The notes under the pieces are model-generated. The model worked only from the letters and a program-made list of their open reading frames with translations, searched no databases and was not told where the DNA came from. A program made the translations under genes and the position numbers. From assembly GCF_009469695.1 (NCBI RefSeq), contig NZ_SSSR01000022.1:1-50998 (forward strand): a stretch of 50,998 nt of DNA, written 5' to 3'. This document shows, piece after piece, positions 36,049-45,686 of the stretch. Numbering within the stretch: position 1 is the stretch's first letter; every line of letters begins with the position of its first letter. The DNA comes from Propionivibrio limicola. Its GTDB lineage: Bacteria; Pseudomonadota; Gammaproteobacteria; Burkholderiales; Rhodocyclaceae.

Positions 36049-36218
36049 GGTGCGCAGACAAAATGAGTTCGACAAGTAAATGCGAGCTCTAAAAAACGAA
36101 CGCCGAAAAAGAGTGACAGCTATAAACTAATACGGCGACAAGGGGGACAGGGTGTGATGCCAGGGGGGGGAGTAGTGCGAAGTGGTGCAGCGCGGGATTT
36201 TGCGGTGGGGAATCTGTT

Positions 36219-37022
36219 GTGGTGGTAGTGGATCGGGCCTGTGCCTTGGCCGCGAAGATTCCACCGTGGCTGGAGCGCCTGTTGTTGGTGGTGGTGATCT
36301 GGCAGGTCGCGGGGGTGTTCTGGTGGGCTTTTGCGCCTTCGACGGAGGGCGGCGGTCTGGCGTTGCCGCGGCCGGTTCCCGCGAATAATGTGTCACGCGA
36401 AGCATTCCTCCGCTGGTACGGTTCGGATGCCAAAGCCGGAGCTCCGGCGGCAAGCGACTACAGTCTGATGGCCGTCATTGCCGGCAAGAACGGGGCGGCG
36501 CTGCTGAAGGGCAGCGATGGCACGAGCGTCGCCGTGCGCGTGGGCGAGGAGATCCGCCCGGGAAGTCGGCTGGTGGCGGTCGAGCCTTTGGGGGCGATGA
36601 TCGAGCAGGGCGGCGTCAGACAGGAAGTGAAATTGCCGCAGGCCGGCACGCAATCCCTTTTTAGCCGTAACGACCAACCGGCGCCGGCGTCATCCGTCAA
36701 ACGCGCCGTACTCAAGCCGGTCCGGATTACGCGCGGGCAGATGATGTCCGTGATTCAGAGCGGCAATGTGGCGCACTGGGACAAAGGAATGTCGGTGGCG
36801 GCCGATGGCGGCATACGTATCGACAAAGCCGCGGCCCAGCCGTTTGCCAAGCTGCTCCAGTTCAACGATGGCGACATTCTCAAGCGCATCAATCAGAGGC
36901 CACTCGACCGGCTTGCCGACATTTCGCTTCTTTCCTTTTATTTCGGGCAACACAATTCGGTGGATATCGAGCTCGTCCGCCGTGGCGCCCCCATGATTCA
37001 GCACTACGACATCCAACCATGA
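36219..37022 (+). CDS. gspC: type II secretion protein GspC
   Basis: A 267-aa inner-membrane protein linking the platform to the secretin. TM helix at about 18-37 (LERLLLVVVIWQVAGVFWWAF), HR domain about 75-140 (YSLMAVIAGKNGAALL, VRVGEEIRPGSRLVAVEPLGAMIEQGG), and a C-terminal PDZ-like domain (about 165-262). The GTG start at 36219 is tentative. The stop overlaps the gspD start (ATGA). First gene of the operon under promoter copy 4. Confidence 0.88.
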   Translation: MVVVDRACALAAKIPPWLERLLLVVVIWQVAGVFWWAFAPSTEGGGLALPRPVPANNVSREAFLRWYGSDAKAGAPAASDYSLMAVIAGKNGAALLKGSDGTSVAVRVGEEIRPGSRLVAVEPLGAMIEQGGVRQEVKLPQAGTQSLFSRNDQPAPASSVKRAVLKPVRITRGQMMSVIQSGNVAHWDKGMSVAADGGIRIDKAAAQPFAKLLQFNDGDILKRINQRPLDRLADISLLSFYFGQHNSVDIELVRRGAPMIQHYDIQP

Positions 37023-39196
37023 CCGTGAAGCCTTTTTTTCGCTCGACCCTCATCGCGCTCCTGCTGGCCTCCTGCCTGACGACGGCTCGCGCCTCCGACG
37101 AGCAGGTGACGCTCAATTTCGTCAATTCCGATGTCGAATCGACGATCAAGGCCGTGGGCGTCATTACCGGCAAGAATTTTGTGATCGACCCGAAGGTCAA
37201 GGGCACGATCAACATCGTCTCCAACCAGCCGGTGGCGCGCAGCCTGATCTATCCGATCCTGCTTTCGGCGTTGCGCCAACAGGGCTTTACTGCCGTGGAA
37301 AACGACAGCATCGTCAAGGTCATGCCGGATGTCGATGCCAAGACGCAGTCCGTGCAGGTGTTTAACCGGCGCGGCAAGACGGCTGGCGACAAGGTCGTTA
37401 CCAAGGTTTTCCCGCTCACGCATGAGTCGGCGACGCAACTGGCCAACACGCTGCGTCCGCTGGTGTCGGTCAATAACCTGATTGCGGCCTATAACGGCGC
37501 CAATACGCTGGTGGTGACCGACTATGCCGACAACGTCGCCCGTATCAGCCAGATCATCGACAACATCGATCAGCCGGGGGCGAACGACGTTTTCCCGGTT
37601 CCGGTCCGATACGCCTCGGCCCTTGATGTCGCCCAATCCATTGGGCGCCTGATGCCGGAGATTTTCGTTCAGGGCGTGGCCTCACCGATGGCGGTTGCGG
37701 AGGGCGTCAAGCGCACGGTGATTGTCCCGGATATCCGCAACAACCAACTGCTTGTCCGCAGCGAGGCTCCGGCGCACACGAAACAGATCAAGTCGCTCGT
37801 CGCCAGCCTCGATACTCCCGCGGCTTCGGGTAGCAACATCAACGTCGTCTATCTGCGCAACGCGGAAGCGGTCGCCTTGGCGAACACCCTCAAGGGGATT
37901 CTGACCGGTCAGGATACCGGTTCGACGACGGGTTCCGGCTCCACCGGCAGCTCAAATTCCAGCTCCAGCGGCCTGGGAAGCACAACCTCCGGGTCGAGTA
38001 CCACAACGGGTTCGACGGCCACGACTGGATCACTGACGACGACGTCATCCATGACATCCGGCTCGACCAACATGAGCGGCTCGGCGCCGCAGTCGGCCGG
38101 CGCCAGCATCCAGTTTGGCGGTGCAACGGTTCTCCTGCGCGCGGACAGCACAACCAACGCTCTCGTCATTACGGCGCCTGACCACATTTACAACAGCCTG
38201 CGTGCCGTGATCGACAAGCTCGATGTGCGCCGGGCACAGGTCTATATCGAAGCCCTGATTGCCGAAGTCAACATCACCAAGGCACGCGAACTCGGTGTGC
38301 AGTGGGTGGCGGCCGGCGGCGACGATTCCTTTGGCGCTGGCGTGATTTCGTCGATCAGCCCTGGATCGGCCAGCTTGGGCTCGCTTTACTCCAATTTCGC
38401 GGCCGGCACGTTGTCGATCCCGAATACGTTTACCCTCGGCCTGTTCAACGGCGACCCGACCAGCGGTACCGCTTCGCTGGGGATGCTGGCCTCGGCGCTT
38501 GAAACCAACGGTGGCGGCAACGTCCTGTCGGCGCCTAATCTGTTGATGCTCGACAATGAAGAGGCTCGTATCATGGTCGGCCAGAACATTCCGATCCTGA
38601 CCGGTTCCTACACCACGACCTCGGGCAGTTCGACCAACCCGTTCCAGACCGTCGAGCGCAAGGACGTTGGTATCGTGCTCAAGATCAAGCCGCAGATTTC
38701 CGATAGCGGCACGATTGCGCTCAAAGTCGCCCAAGAGGTTTCCAGTGTCGACAACACAGTCGATACCGATGGCGCCGGCCTGGCGACCAAGGTGCGCCAG
38801 ATCGACACCAAGGTGCTGGTCGACGACGGACAGACGATCGTGCTCGGCGGCCTGATCGAAGAGCGTGTGAATGAATCCAAATACAAGGTGCCGCTGCTTG
38901 GCGACATTCCGTATGTCGGCGCTCTTTTTCGCTACGAAGATTTGTCGCACGAAAAAGTTAACCTGATGGTTTTCCTGCGACCGGTGATCCTGCGCGACGC
39001 TAAGACGACCCAAGCGCTGTCGTCGGAACGTTACGAATATCTGCGCGCCGAACAGGGGCGATTCTCGACGCAGGGCTATCTGCCCAGCTTGCAGCTGCCG
39101 GCTCAGACGGTCGCCACGCCTGCAGTGCCGTCGGTCGTTGCGCCGTCGGCTGTCGATCTGCGGCGCGATGCCCGGACGGAAGGTTCGACGAAGTAG
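37019..39196 (+). CDS. gspD: type II secretion secretin GspD
   Basis: The 725-aa outer-membrane secretin. Signal peptide 1-26, N0 domain (VTLNFVNSDVESTIKAVGVITGKNFVID), N1-N3 repeats, then the secretin core (LSAPNLLMLDNEEARIMVGQNIP, VPLLGDIPYVGALFRY). An unusually long Gly/Ser/Thr-rich insert (about residues 299-358) interrupts the N3 domain; shorter loops are normal there. No pilotin gene is seen nearby. Confidence 0.96.
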   Translation: MTVKPFFRSTLIALLLASCLTTARASDEQVTLNFVNSDVESTIKAVGVITGKNFVIDPKVKGTINIVSNQPVARSLIYPILLSALRQQGFTAVENDSIVKVMPDVDAKTQSVQVFNRRGKTAGDKVVTKVFPLTHESATQLANTLRPLVSVNNLIAAYNGANTLVVTDYADNVARISQIIDNIDQPGANDVFPVPVRYASALDVAQSIGRLMPEIFVQGVASPMAVAEGVKRTVIVPDIRNNQLLVRSEAPAHTKQIKSLVASLDTPAASGSNINVVYLRNAEAVALANTLKGILTGQDTGSTTGSGSTGSSNSSSSGLGSTTSGSSTTTGSTATTGSLTTTSSMTSGSTNMSGSAPQSAGASIQFGGATVLLRADSTTNALVITAPDHIYNSLRAVIDKLDVRRAQVYIEALIAEVNITKARELGVQWVAAGGDDSFGAGVISSISPGSASLGSLYSNFAAGTLSIPNTFTLGLFNGDPTSGTASLGMLASALETNGGGNVLSAPNLLMLDNEEARIMVGQNIPILTGSYTTTSGSSTNPFQTVERKDVGIVLKIKPQISDSGTIALKVAQEVSSVDNTVDTDGAGLATKVRQIDTKVLVDDGQTIVLGGLIEERVNESKYKVPLLGDIPYVGALFRYEDLSHEKVNLMVFLRPVILRDAKTTQALSSERYEYLRAEQGRFSTQGYLPSLQLPAQTVATPAVPSVVAPSAVDLRRDARTEGSTK

Positions 39197-39200
39197 CGCC

Positions 39201-40688
39201 ATGAATGCACCCCTCGTTCCCTACGCTTTCGCCCGCGAGTTCGGGTTGTTTGACGCCGTTGGCCCGGATACGGCGGATAACGCCCGTGGCGTTCGGCGTG
39301 TCTATTTTCGCGAAGGCGGTGACCTTGGCGCGCTGAGCGAGCTGCAGCGCCACAGCCCGCAGTCGTTGGAGGTTCAAGTTCTTGGCGCCAGCGACTTTCA
39401 GGAGCGACTGGCACGCGCCTTCAACGACGGCAGCACCGGCGCGGCGAGCATGGTCGACGATCTGGCGGATATGGATGATCTGGCCAACCTGCTCGAAGAG
39501 ATGCCGGAACTCGAAGATCTGATGGATGCCGACGAGGATGCGCCGGTCATTCGCCTGATCAACACGCTGCTGGCGCAGGCCTTGCGCGAGAACGCCTCGG
39601 ACGTGCATTTCGAAATGTTCGAAGCGCGGGCCATCGTGCGCTTCCGCATCGACGGCCAGCTGCGCGACATCATCGAGCCAAAGCGCGGTCTGCACGCCGC
39701 CATGGTTTCGCGGATCAAGGTCATGGCCGGACTCGACATCGCCGAAAAGCGCCTGCCGCAGGACGGCCGCATCGCCCTGCGCATCGCCGGCCGCCCGGTC
39801 GACGTGCGTGTGTCGACGCTGCCGACCGGCCACGGCGAGCGCGTCGTGTTGCGCCTGCTCGATAAATCGGCCGGCCGCCTCGAACTCGAAAAGCTCGGCA
39901 TGCGTTCCGAGACGCTGAAGCGGTTGCAGAACCTCCTGCAGCAGCCGCACGGCATCCTGCTCGTTACCGGCCCGACCGGCTCTGGCAAGACGACGACGTT
40001 GTACGCCGCGCTGTCCGGTATGGACAGCCGCACCACCAACATCATGACCGTCGAAGACCCGATCGAGTATGACCTCGATGGCGTCGGGCAAACGCAGATC
40101 AACGCCCGCATCGACATGACCTTCGCCCGCGCCCTGCGCGCTATCCTGCGCCAGGACCCGGACGTGATCATGATCGGCGAAATCCGCGACAAGGAAACGG
40201 CGCAGATCGCCGTGCAGGCCTCGCTGACCGGCCACCTCGTGCTGGCGACGCTGCACACCAACGACGCGCCGAGCGCCATCACCCGCCTCGTCGACATGGG
40301 CATCGAGCCGTTCCTGCTCGCCTCGTCGACGATCGGCGTGCTGGCGCAGCGGCTGGCACGCCGGCTGTGCCCGGTCTGCCGGCAGCCGTACGAGTCCGAC
40401 GCTGGCGAAATGGAGCTGCTCGGCGTGTCGAGCCCCGTTACCCTCTACCGGGCGGCGGGATGCGATGCCTGCAACCATACCGGCTATCACGGCCGCAGCG
40501 GCCTCTACGAATTGCTCGTGGTGGACGACTCGGTACGCGCGCTTGTCCATCAGGGCGGCAACGAGCGGGATATCCGGGAACAGGCGGTTGGTAACGGCAT
40601 GGTGCTCTTGCGCGCCGATGGGGTTGCCCGCGTCCTCGCCGGCGAAACGACTCTTGAAGAAGTCCTGCGCGTGACGCGGGAGGGATGA
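39201..40688 (+). CDS. gspE: type II secretion ATPase GspE
   Basis: A 495-aa cytoplasmic hexameric ATPase. Walker A GPTGSGKTTT at about 257, Asp box and Walker B (DPDVIMIGEIRDKETAQIA), His box (GHLVLATLHTND) and the tetracysteine zinc motif CPVC...CDAC (about 390-425). The ATG at 39201, five bases after the gspD stop, begins MNAPLVPYAFAREFGLFD, a proper N terminus; an upstream in-frame ATG lies inside gspD. Confidence 0.96.
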   Translation: MNAPLVPYAFAREFGLFDAVGPDTADNARGVRRVYFREGGDLGALSELQRHSPQSLEVQVLGASDFQERLARAFNDGSTGAASMVDDLADMDDLANLLEEMPELEDLMDADEDAPVIRLINTLLAQALRENASDVHFEMFEARAIVRFRIDGQLRDIIEPKRGLHAAMVSRIKVMAGLDIAEKRLPQDGRIALRIAGRPVDVRVSTLPTGHGERVVLRLLDKSAGRLELEKLGMRSETLKRLQNLLQQPHGILLVTGPTGSGKTTTLYAALSGMDSRTTNIMTVEDPIEYDLDGVGQTQINARIDMTFARALRAILRQDPDVIMIGEIRDKETAQIAVQASLTGHLVLATLHTNDAPSAITRLVDMGIEPFLLASSTIGVLAQRLARRLCPVCRQPYESDAGEMELLGVSSPVTLYRAAGCDACNHTGYHGRSGLYELLVVDDSVRALVHQGGNERDIREQAVGNGMVLLRADGVARVLAGETTLEEVLRVTREG

Positions 40689-40695
40689 ACGAGCA

Positions 40696-41775
40696 ATGAC
40701 GAGCCCCCTTCATTTTCCCATCCTGCGCGTCCTCCTGCCGGCCGACGAAGCGTGGACGATTCTGGACTGGTATGGATTCGCTGCCGACGGCACGCTCAGC
40801 GCGCAAGGCGAAAGTGTTCTGGCGGAAGTGCCGGCGGCGGGCGAGCTGGAGATTCTTCTGCCCGCCCGCTGTGTCTCCCTGCACCGCCTGACCCTGCCGG
40901 CGCAGGCCGGCAAACACCTTGACGCGTTGATCGGGCAGGCGCTTGAAGACCGCCTGCTCGGCAACAAGAGCGACGTGCTGGCCATTCCCGGACCGCAGCA
41001 GGGCACGGAGCGGCGCGTCTGGGTGTGTAGCCGCCGCTGGCTGGAAGGCGCATTGGAGCGCCTCGCGGAGGCCGGCTTGCATCCGACCCGGCTCATTCCG
41101 GAGTATGAACTGCTGCCGGAAACCACAGATGCGACCACCTGTGCCATGGCGACGGGCGGGACGATCTTCCGCACGTCCTCCGGCCAGTTCGGCATCGTGC
41201 ATGACGAAGAGTCGATCCCCGCGCTGACCGGCGGTGCTCCCGTGCAAGTGCTCGACAGCATTGACTGTCGCCCGTGCCCGGCCAGTTGCCGGGGGAGTTT
41301 GCCCAAGTCGTTGGGCCGCTTCGCCAAACGCGGATTCGACGTGAAGTTGCTGCGTAAATCGGCGGTGCTGTTGGCGACTTCAGCCGCGCTGCTGCTGCTC
41401 GGCACGGTGATTCATTGGCGTCAGCTGGAAAGCCGTGAAGCGCGGCTACAGCATGAAATTCGTCAGACCTTCGCGACCGCCTACCCCGGCACGCCGATCA
41501 TCGATCCCCTCCTGCAATGGGAAAGCAAGCAGCGCGAGGGCGGGCAGGGACGAGGGGATGCGCTCGATGCGGTCATCCACCTCGCGGCACGCCTCAACGC
41601 GCCGATCCGGCCGCGCCGGATCGAATCCGGGGAAGGTTTTGTCCGCCTGACGCTGACCGATAGCGAAGTCGCGCAATTCAAGATGCAGCTCGACGCGTTC
41701 GGCAAGCCGGAAACGAGTCCGGCCGAATCGGGCTTTACGCGTCTGACCTACCGCCTTGACCGGGCATCACGTTAA
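40696..41775 (+). CDS. gspL: type II secretion protein GspL
   Basis: 359 aa. The cytoplasmic actin-like domain (about 1-210) binds GspE; a single TM follows at about 220-240 (SAVLLATSAALLLLGTVIHW), then a periplasmic ferredoxin-like domain. The sequence is weakly conserved as usual for GspL, so the call also rests on its place before gspM and gspN. Confidence 0.85.
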   Translation: MTSPLHFPILRVLLPADEAWTILDWYGFAADGTLSAQGESVLAEVPAAGELEILLPARCVSLHRLTLPAQAGKHLDALIGQALEDRLLGNKSDVLAIPGPQQGTERRVWVCSRRWLEGALERLAEAGLHPTRLIPEYELLPETTDATTCAMATGGTIFRTSSGQFGIVHDEESIPALTGGAPVQVLDSIDCRPCPASCRGSLPKSLGRFAKRGFDVKLLRKSAVLLATSAALLLLGTVIHWRQLESREARLQHEIRQTFATAYPGTPIIDPLLQWESKQREGGQGRGDALDAVIHLAARLNAPIRPRRIESGEGFVRLTLTDSEVAQFKMQLDAFGKPETSPAESGFTRLTYRLDRASR

Positions 41776-41784
41776 CGGAGCGCC

Positions 41785-42285
41785 ATGTCCATGCCTGTCC
41801 AGGAAAAAATCCTCGTTTGGTGGCACGCCCGTTCCGACCGTGAGCGCAAGATTCTGCTCGCGTGGAGCGTATCAGCCGCACTTCTATTGCTCTGGTTCGG
41901 CCTGCTTTCGCCACTCTTCCAACGTATTGCGACGCTCGAAAAGCGGGTGCCGCAGCTGGAGGCCCAGCTCAACCGCATGCACCTGCGGCCGGTGGACGCG
42001 CCGCGCGCCGCGAACACCGCCCGCCCGGCCGGCGAAGACCTGCGCAGCACGCTGTACGGTCTGCTCGCCGAGCGCAAACTGAGTGCCGAACTGCGTGCAC
42101 TTTCCAATTCACGCGTCGAGATGCGTCTGCCGGAGCTGCCGGTGAAGGAAGCGCTTGAAGTGCTTGATTCGTTGCGCCAGGAGGCGGGCGCGCGTGTCGC
42201 CGTGTTCAACGTGAGGACGGAGGTTGCCTCGGGCAGTGCCAGCGGCATGTCGCGCATCGTCGTCGAACTGGAGCGTGCGCCATGA
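41785..42285 (+). CDS. gspM: type II secretion protein GspM
   Basis: A 166-aa bitopic platform protein: a short cytoplasmic start, TM at about 28-47 (ILLAWSVSAALLLLWFGLLS), a coiled-coil-like stretch (LEKRVPQLEAQLNRM) and a small periplasmic domain (EALEVLDSLRQEAGARV). It overlaps gspN by 4 bp. Confidence 0.88.
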   Translation: MSMPVQEKILVWWHARSDRERKILLAWSVSAALLLLWFGLLSPLFQRIATLEKRVPQLEAQLNRMHLRPVDAPRAANTARPAGEDLRSTLYGLLAERKLSAELRALSNSRVEMRLPELPVKEALEVLDSLRQEAGARVAVFNVRTEVASGSASGMSRIVVELERAP

Positions 42286-43010
42286 AATATGTTGCGCGTC
42301 CCGGGCGGCGTTCGCTCGTCGTTATCAGCCTTTTGCTGGTCGTCTTCGCTGTGGTCAGGGCGCCGGCCAGTCTGATCACCCTGCTGCTGCCGCCGAGCAT
42401 CCAGCTCAGGAACGTGGATGGCTCGTTCTGGAATGGACAAGCGTCTGCCGTGGGCGTTGGTGGGACGATCGTGCAGGAGCAGGTCGAGTGGCGTTTCCGG
42501 CCGCAGGCCATGTTGGGGGGCAAGCTTGCCTGGGTGGTCAACGGCCGTTTCGCGGACCAGGCCAGCCACCTTGACCTGGTGTTGCACCCTAGAGGCGTTG
42601 AACTCAAAGGCGTCAGCCTTGTCGTGCCGCTCGAACCGTTCGCCGCGTTGCATGCGAAACTCAAGCTCGCCCAGCTTGGCGCAGTGCTGCGCATCACCAC
42701 GAAGGCGCTCGGCATGGACGCGCCGATCGCGGCCACGGTCGCCATAGACCACCTGTTCACGCCCGTGGCGCCGCAAGGCGAGCTTGGCAGTTATCGGCTG
42801 GATTTGAATGGGGAAGTCGATGGCAAGGGAAGCTGGCAGGTGACTACGGTGGCCGGCAACCTGCAGGCCGCCGGTCAGGGCGCGTTCGATGCGGCGCGAG
42901 GCAAGATCAGCGGGCAGCTGACGTTAACGCCGCAGACGCCGATGCCCGGCCTGACTCCCGTGCTGTCGAGCCTGCCCAAAGTCGGGGACGGATTCCAGTT
43001 GGCGTTCTAA
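42282..43010 (+). CDS. gspN: type II secretion protein GspN
   Basis: 242 aa: one N-terminal TM (SLVVISLLLVVFAVVRAPASL) and a periplasmic beta-rich domain with LRNVDGSFWNGQASAV, the family's most conserved stretch. GspN is present only in some type II systems. A 151-bp gap with a long hairpin repeat separates it from gspF. Confidence 0.87.
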   Translation: MKYVARPGRRSLVVISLLLVVFAVVRAPASLITLLLPPSIQLRNVDGSFWNGQASAVGVGGTIVQEQVEWRFRPQAMLGGKLAWVVNGRFADQASHLDLVLHPRGVELKGVSLVVPLEPFAALHAKLKLAQLGAVLRITTKALGMDAPIAATVAIDHLFTPVAPQGELGSYRLDLNGEVDGKGSWQVTTVAGNLQAAGQGAFDAARGKISGQLTLTPQTPMPGLTPVLSSLPKVGDGFQLAF

Positions 43011-43037
43011 TTTTCAGTCGAGACAAACGATGCGTTT

Positions 43038-43128
43038 TCACCACCAAGCCGCCAAGAACACAAAGTTTCACCAAGGAAATCGGAGCTCTTTCTTGGTGCC
43101 TCTTGGTGCCCTTCGTGCCTTGGTGGTT
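43038..43128. repeat. long imperfect hairpin of CCAAG/CTTGG units inside gsp operon
   Basis: The left arm about 43038-43079 (CACCACCAAG, GCCAAG, CACCAAGG) mirrors the right arm about 43091-43128 (CTTGGTGCC, CTTGGTG, CTTGGTGG). It is of the same architectural class as the 10730-10820 repeat (short repeated units in both arms) but with a different unit. It lies between gspN and gspF. Confidence 0.75.
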
Positions 43129-43161
43129 CGCTTTTCTTTCTGATTGGAATAAGAGGATCTC

Positions 43162-44364
43162 TTGCCGGTATTTCGCTACAAAGCCATTCCACTCGCCGGG
43201 GGGCGGTCGGTTTCCGGAAAAATGGACGCCGACAGTGCTCGTCAGGTGCGCGCCCAGCTCAAGGAGCGCGGCCTGCTCGTCTCCGAACTCGAAGCGGAGA
43301 AGGCGGGCGCGTCCGAGCGTAGCCGGCTGCGCCTCGGCAATGCACTGCTGACCAGTTTCTCGCGTCAGTTCTCGGCTCTGCTCGATGCAGGATTGACGGT
43401 CGATGAAGCGCTGAACGTCCTCTCCGACCAGTCCGACAACGACCGGGAAAAACGCCTGATCGCCGCCTTGCGTACCGACATTGCCTCCGGCCTCTCGCTG
43501 TCGGCGGCGATGGGCAAATTGCCCAAGGCCTTTCCGTCGTTCTACCCGACGCTGATCAAGGCCGGCGAGGAATCCGGTCGCCTGCCGAGCGTCATGCAGC
43601 GGCTCGCCGTCTATCTCGAAGAACGGGCCGAGCTGATCTCGCGTGTCGCGCTGGCCTTCATCTATCCGGCGGTTGTGTTTGGCGTTTCGGCGCTCGTCAT
43701 CGTCGGCATGCTGACCTGGGTTGTGCCGCAAATGGTGCAGGTTTTTCAGGGGGCGAAGCAGACGCTGCCGCTGATGACGCGCATCCTGTTGGCAACGAGT
43801 GCCTTTGTCGGCGAGTGGGGACTCTGGTTCTTGCTGCTCGCCGTTCTGGGCGGTGTCGGTTTTGCCTTGGCCATGCGCAACGAAGCCTTCCGCCTGCGCG
43901 TGCATGCCTGGCGCCTTAGGCTGCCGCTTTTCGGGCGTTTCGAACGCGCGGCCAACACCGCGCGTTTTTCCAGTACGCTGGCGATTCTCGTCGGCAGCGG
44001 CGTGCCCTTGCTTTCCGCCTTGGCGGCAGCCGAGGGCGTCATGACCAACCGCGTGCAGCGCGCCGCGGCCAATGCTGCCGCCGGTCAGGTGCGCGAAGGC
44101 ATGGGGTTATCGAGGGCGCTGGCCGGCACGCGCGAGTTTCCGCCAATCCTCATTCACCTCACGGCCAGCGGCGAAGCGACCGGGCGCCTCGACCGGATGC
44201 TCGAACGGGCGGCGCAGGAACTCTCGCGTGAGCTTTCACGGCGCATCGAAGCTTTCACCAGCCTGCTCGGCCCGGCCGTGGTCCTGTTCATGGGCGGCGT
44301 TGTCCTCTTCATCGTGCTCGCCATCCTGCTGCCGGTGTTCGAAATCAACCAGTTCGTCAAATAG
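43162..44364 (+). CDS. gspF: type II secretion platform protein GspF
   Basis: 400 aa with two T2SF domains and three TM segments (about 165-190, 215-240, 370-395). It begins PVFRYKAIPLAGGRSVSGKMDAD after a TTG start preceded by AGAGGA; no better start is available in frame. GspF anchors the assembly ATPase and the pseudopilus machinery. Confidence 0.94.
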   Translation: MPVFRYKAIPLAGGRSVSGKMDADSARQVRAQLKERGLLVSELEAEKAGASERSRLRLGNALLTSFSRQFSALLDAGLTVDEALNVLSDQSDNDREKRLIAALRTDIASGLSLSAAMGKLPKAFPSFYPTLIKAGEESGRLPSVMQRLAVYLEERAELISRVALAFIYPAVVFGVSALVIVGMLTWVVPQMVQVFQGAKQTLPLMTRILLATSAFVGEWGLWFLLLAVLGGVGFALAMRNEAFRLRVHAWRLRLPLFGRFERAANTARFSSTLAILVGSGVPLLSALAAAEGVMTNRVQRAAANAAAGQVREGMGLSRALAGTREFPPILIHLTASGEATGRLDRMLERAAQELSRELSRRIEAFTSLLGPAVVLFMGGVVLFIVLAILLPVFEINQFVK

Positions 44365-44391
44365 TTAAATAGAAAGAGAAACGGAGATCCC

Positions 44392-44820
44392 ATGAAGAAC
44401 CGTAAAGCGCAGGGTTTTACCCTGATCGAAATCCTCGTCGTCGTCTCCATCCTCGCCATCCTCGGCGCGCTGATCGTGCCGAAGATCATGGATCGGCCGA
44501 ATGATGCGCGCGTCGTCGCGGCCAAGCAGGACATCGGCACGCTGGTTGCTGCGCTCAAGCTCTACAAGCTCGACAACGGCCGCTATCCGAGTACCGAACA
44601 GGGACTCAAGGCGCTGCTCGAAAAGCCGACCTCCGAGCCGGTGCCGGCCAATTGGAAGACGGGCGGCTATCTCGAGAAAGCGCCGAAGGACCCGTGGGGG
44701 CATGAATACCTCTTCCTCAATCCGGGCCTCAAGGGCGAGATCGACGTCATGAGCTACGGCGCCGACGGTCAGCCGGGCGGTGAGGGGTTCGATGCCGATC
44801 TCGGCTCGTGGATGCTGTAA
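44392..44820 (+). CDS. gspG: type II secretion major pseudopilin GspG
   Basis: A 142-aa pseudopilin. Prepilin peptidase site KAQG/FTLIEILVVVSIL with Glu at +5, a hydrophobic helix, and the globular GspG domain with RYPSTEQGLKALLEKP and the Ca-binding-like C-terminal loop (SYGADGQPGGEGFDAD). A GGAG ribosome-binding site precedes it. Confidence 0.96.
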   Translation: MKNRKAQGFTLIEILVVVSILAILGALIVPKIMDRPNDARVVAAKQDIGTLVAALKLYKLDNGRYPSTEQGLKALLEKPTSEPVPANWKTGGYLEKAPKDPWGHEYLFLNPGLKGEIDVMSYGADGQPGGEGFDADLGSWML

Positions 44821-44833
44821 ATCCGTCAGCGCC

Positions 44834-45328
44834 GTGAAGCAGGTTCGCGTCCGTTTTCTGGAGCAGGGATTTACCCTGATCGAAATCCTCGTCGCCTGCG
44901 CCATCATGGCGATTACCCTCGGAGTGGCCATGGTCAAGCTCGAACCGTCCGACAGCCAGCGACTGAACAGCGCCGGCGAGAGTCTGCTCGGGCGACTGGA
45001 GGCAGCGCGAGACGAAGCGGTTGTCGGTGGCCGGAATGTCGCCTTCTCCAGCGACGGGCAGGGCTACCAGTTCTGGGCGGCCGATGCTGAGCGCAACGCA
45101 TGGGTCGCCTTGCCGGATAACGATACCGTGGCTTCCGGCCGTCTCGCGCCGGGGGTTTCTCTGAGCGCCATTCGCGTCAATGGCTCGCCGCGACCGCTCG
45201 GCGAGCGGTTGGTCTTTTCATCCTCCGGTCTGGCCGAGTCGTTCTCGCTGACGCTCTCGTCCGGTAACGCCTCCCTCGATATTGAAGCCGATGCACTCGG
45301 ACGCCTTGAAATCCGCCGCCCGCTCTGA
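44834..45328 (+). CDS. gspH: type II secretion minor pseudopilin GspH
   Basis: About 165 aa from a GTG at 44834. Prepilin site LEQG/FTLIEILVACAIM, followed by a GspH-type domain (LLGRLEAARDEAVVGGRNVAFSSD). An in-frame ATG at 44780 inside gspG is the alternative; the GTG gives a normal short leader (VKQVRVRFLEQG). The end overlaps gspI. Confidence 0.88.
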   Translation: MKQVRVRFLEQGFTLIEILVACAIMAITLGVAMVKLEPSDSQRLNSAGESLLGRLEAARDEAVVGGRNVAFSSDGQGYQFWAADAERNAWVALPDNDTVASGRLAPGVSLSAIRVNGSPRPLGERLVFSSSGLAESFSLTLSSGNASLDIEADALGRLEIRRPL

Positions 45329-45686
45329 CGGCTTTACGCTGCTCGAAACGCTGGTAGCGCTGGCCATTATCGGCATCGCCATGGCGGCCGCCATGCGTTC
45401 GACGCACTTCGCCGTCGATACCGTGGCGGACCTCAAGACGCGAACGGCGGCCGCGTGGGTGGCGCAGAACGTGGCCAACGAACTGGTCGCCACGCGCCTG
45501 TTTCCCGAGGCGGGAGCCTCCAGCGGCGAAGCGCGGCAAGGCTTGCAGGCGTTCAACTGGCGGCGCGAAGTCAGCCTGACCCCGAATTACAGTTTCCGGC
45601 GCGTCGAGATCAAGGTGTTCGTTCCCGAACGGCCGGATCATGCCGTCGCCCGACAGGTGAGCTATGTGGCACGCCAGCAGAATTGA
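45291..45686 (+). CDS. gspI: type II secretion minor pseudopilin GspI
   Basis: 131 aa. Leader MHSDALKSAARSDG then FTLLETLVALAIIGIA with the conserved Glu at +5 of the cleaved form; the globular part has WVAQNVANELVA, typical of GspI. The ATG at 45291 lies inside the end of gspH; a TTG at 45282 is the alternative. It overlaps gspJ by 23 bp. Confidence 0.92.
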   Translation: MHSDALKSAARSDGFTLLETLVALAIIGIAMAAAMRSTHFAVDTVADLKTRTAAAWVAQNVANELVATRLFPEAGASSGEARQGLQAFNWRREVSLTPNYSFRRVEIKVFVPERPDHAVARQVSYVARQQN

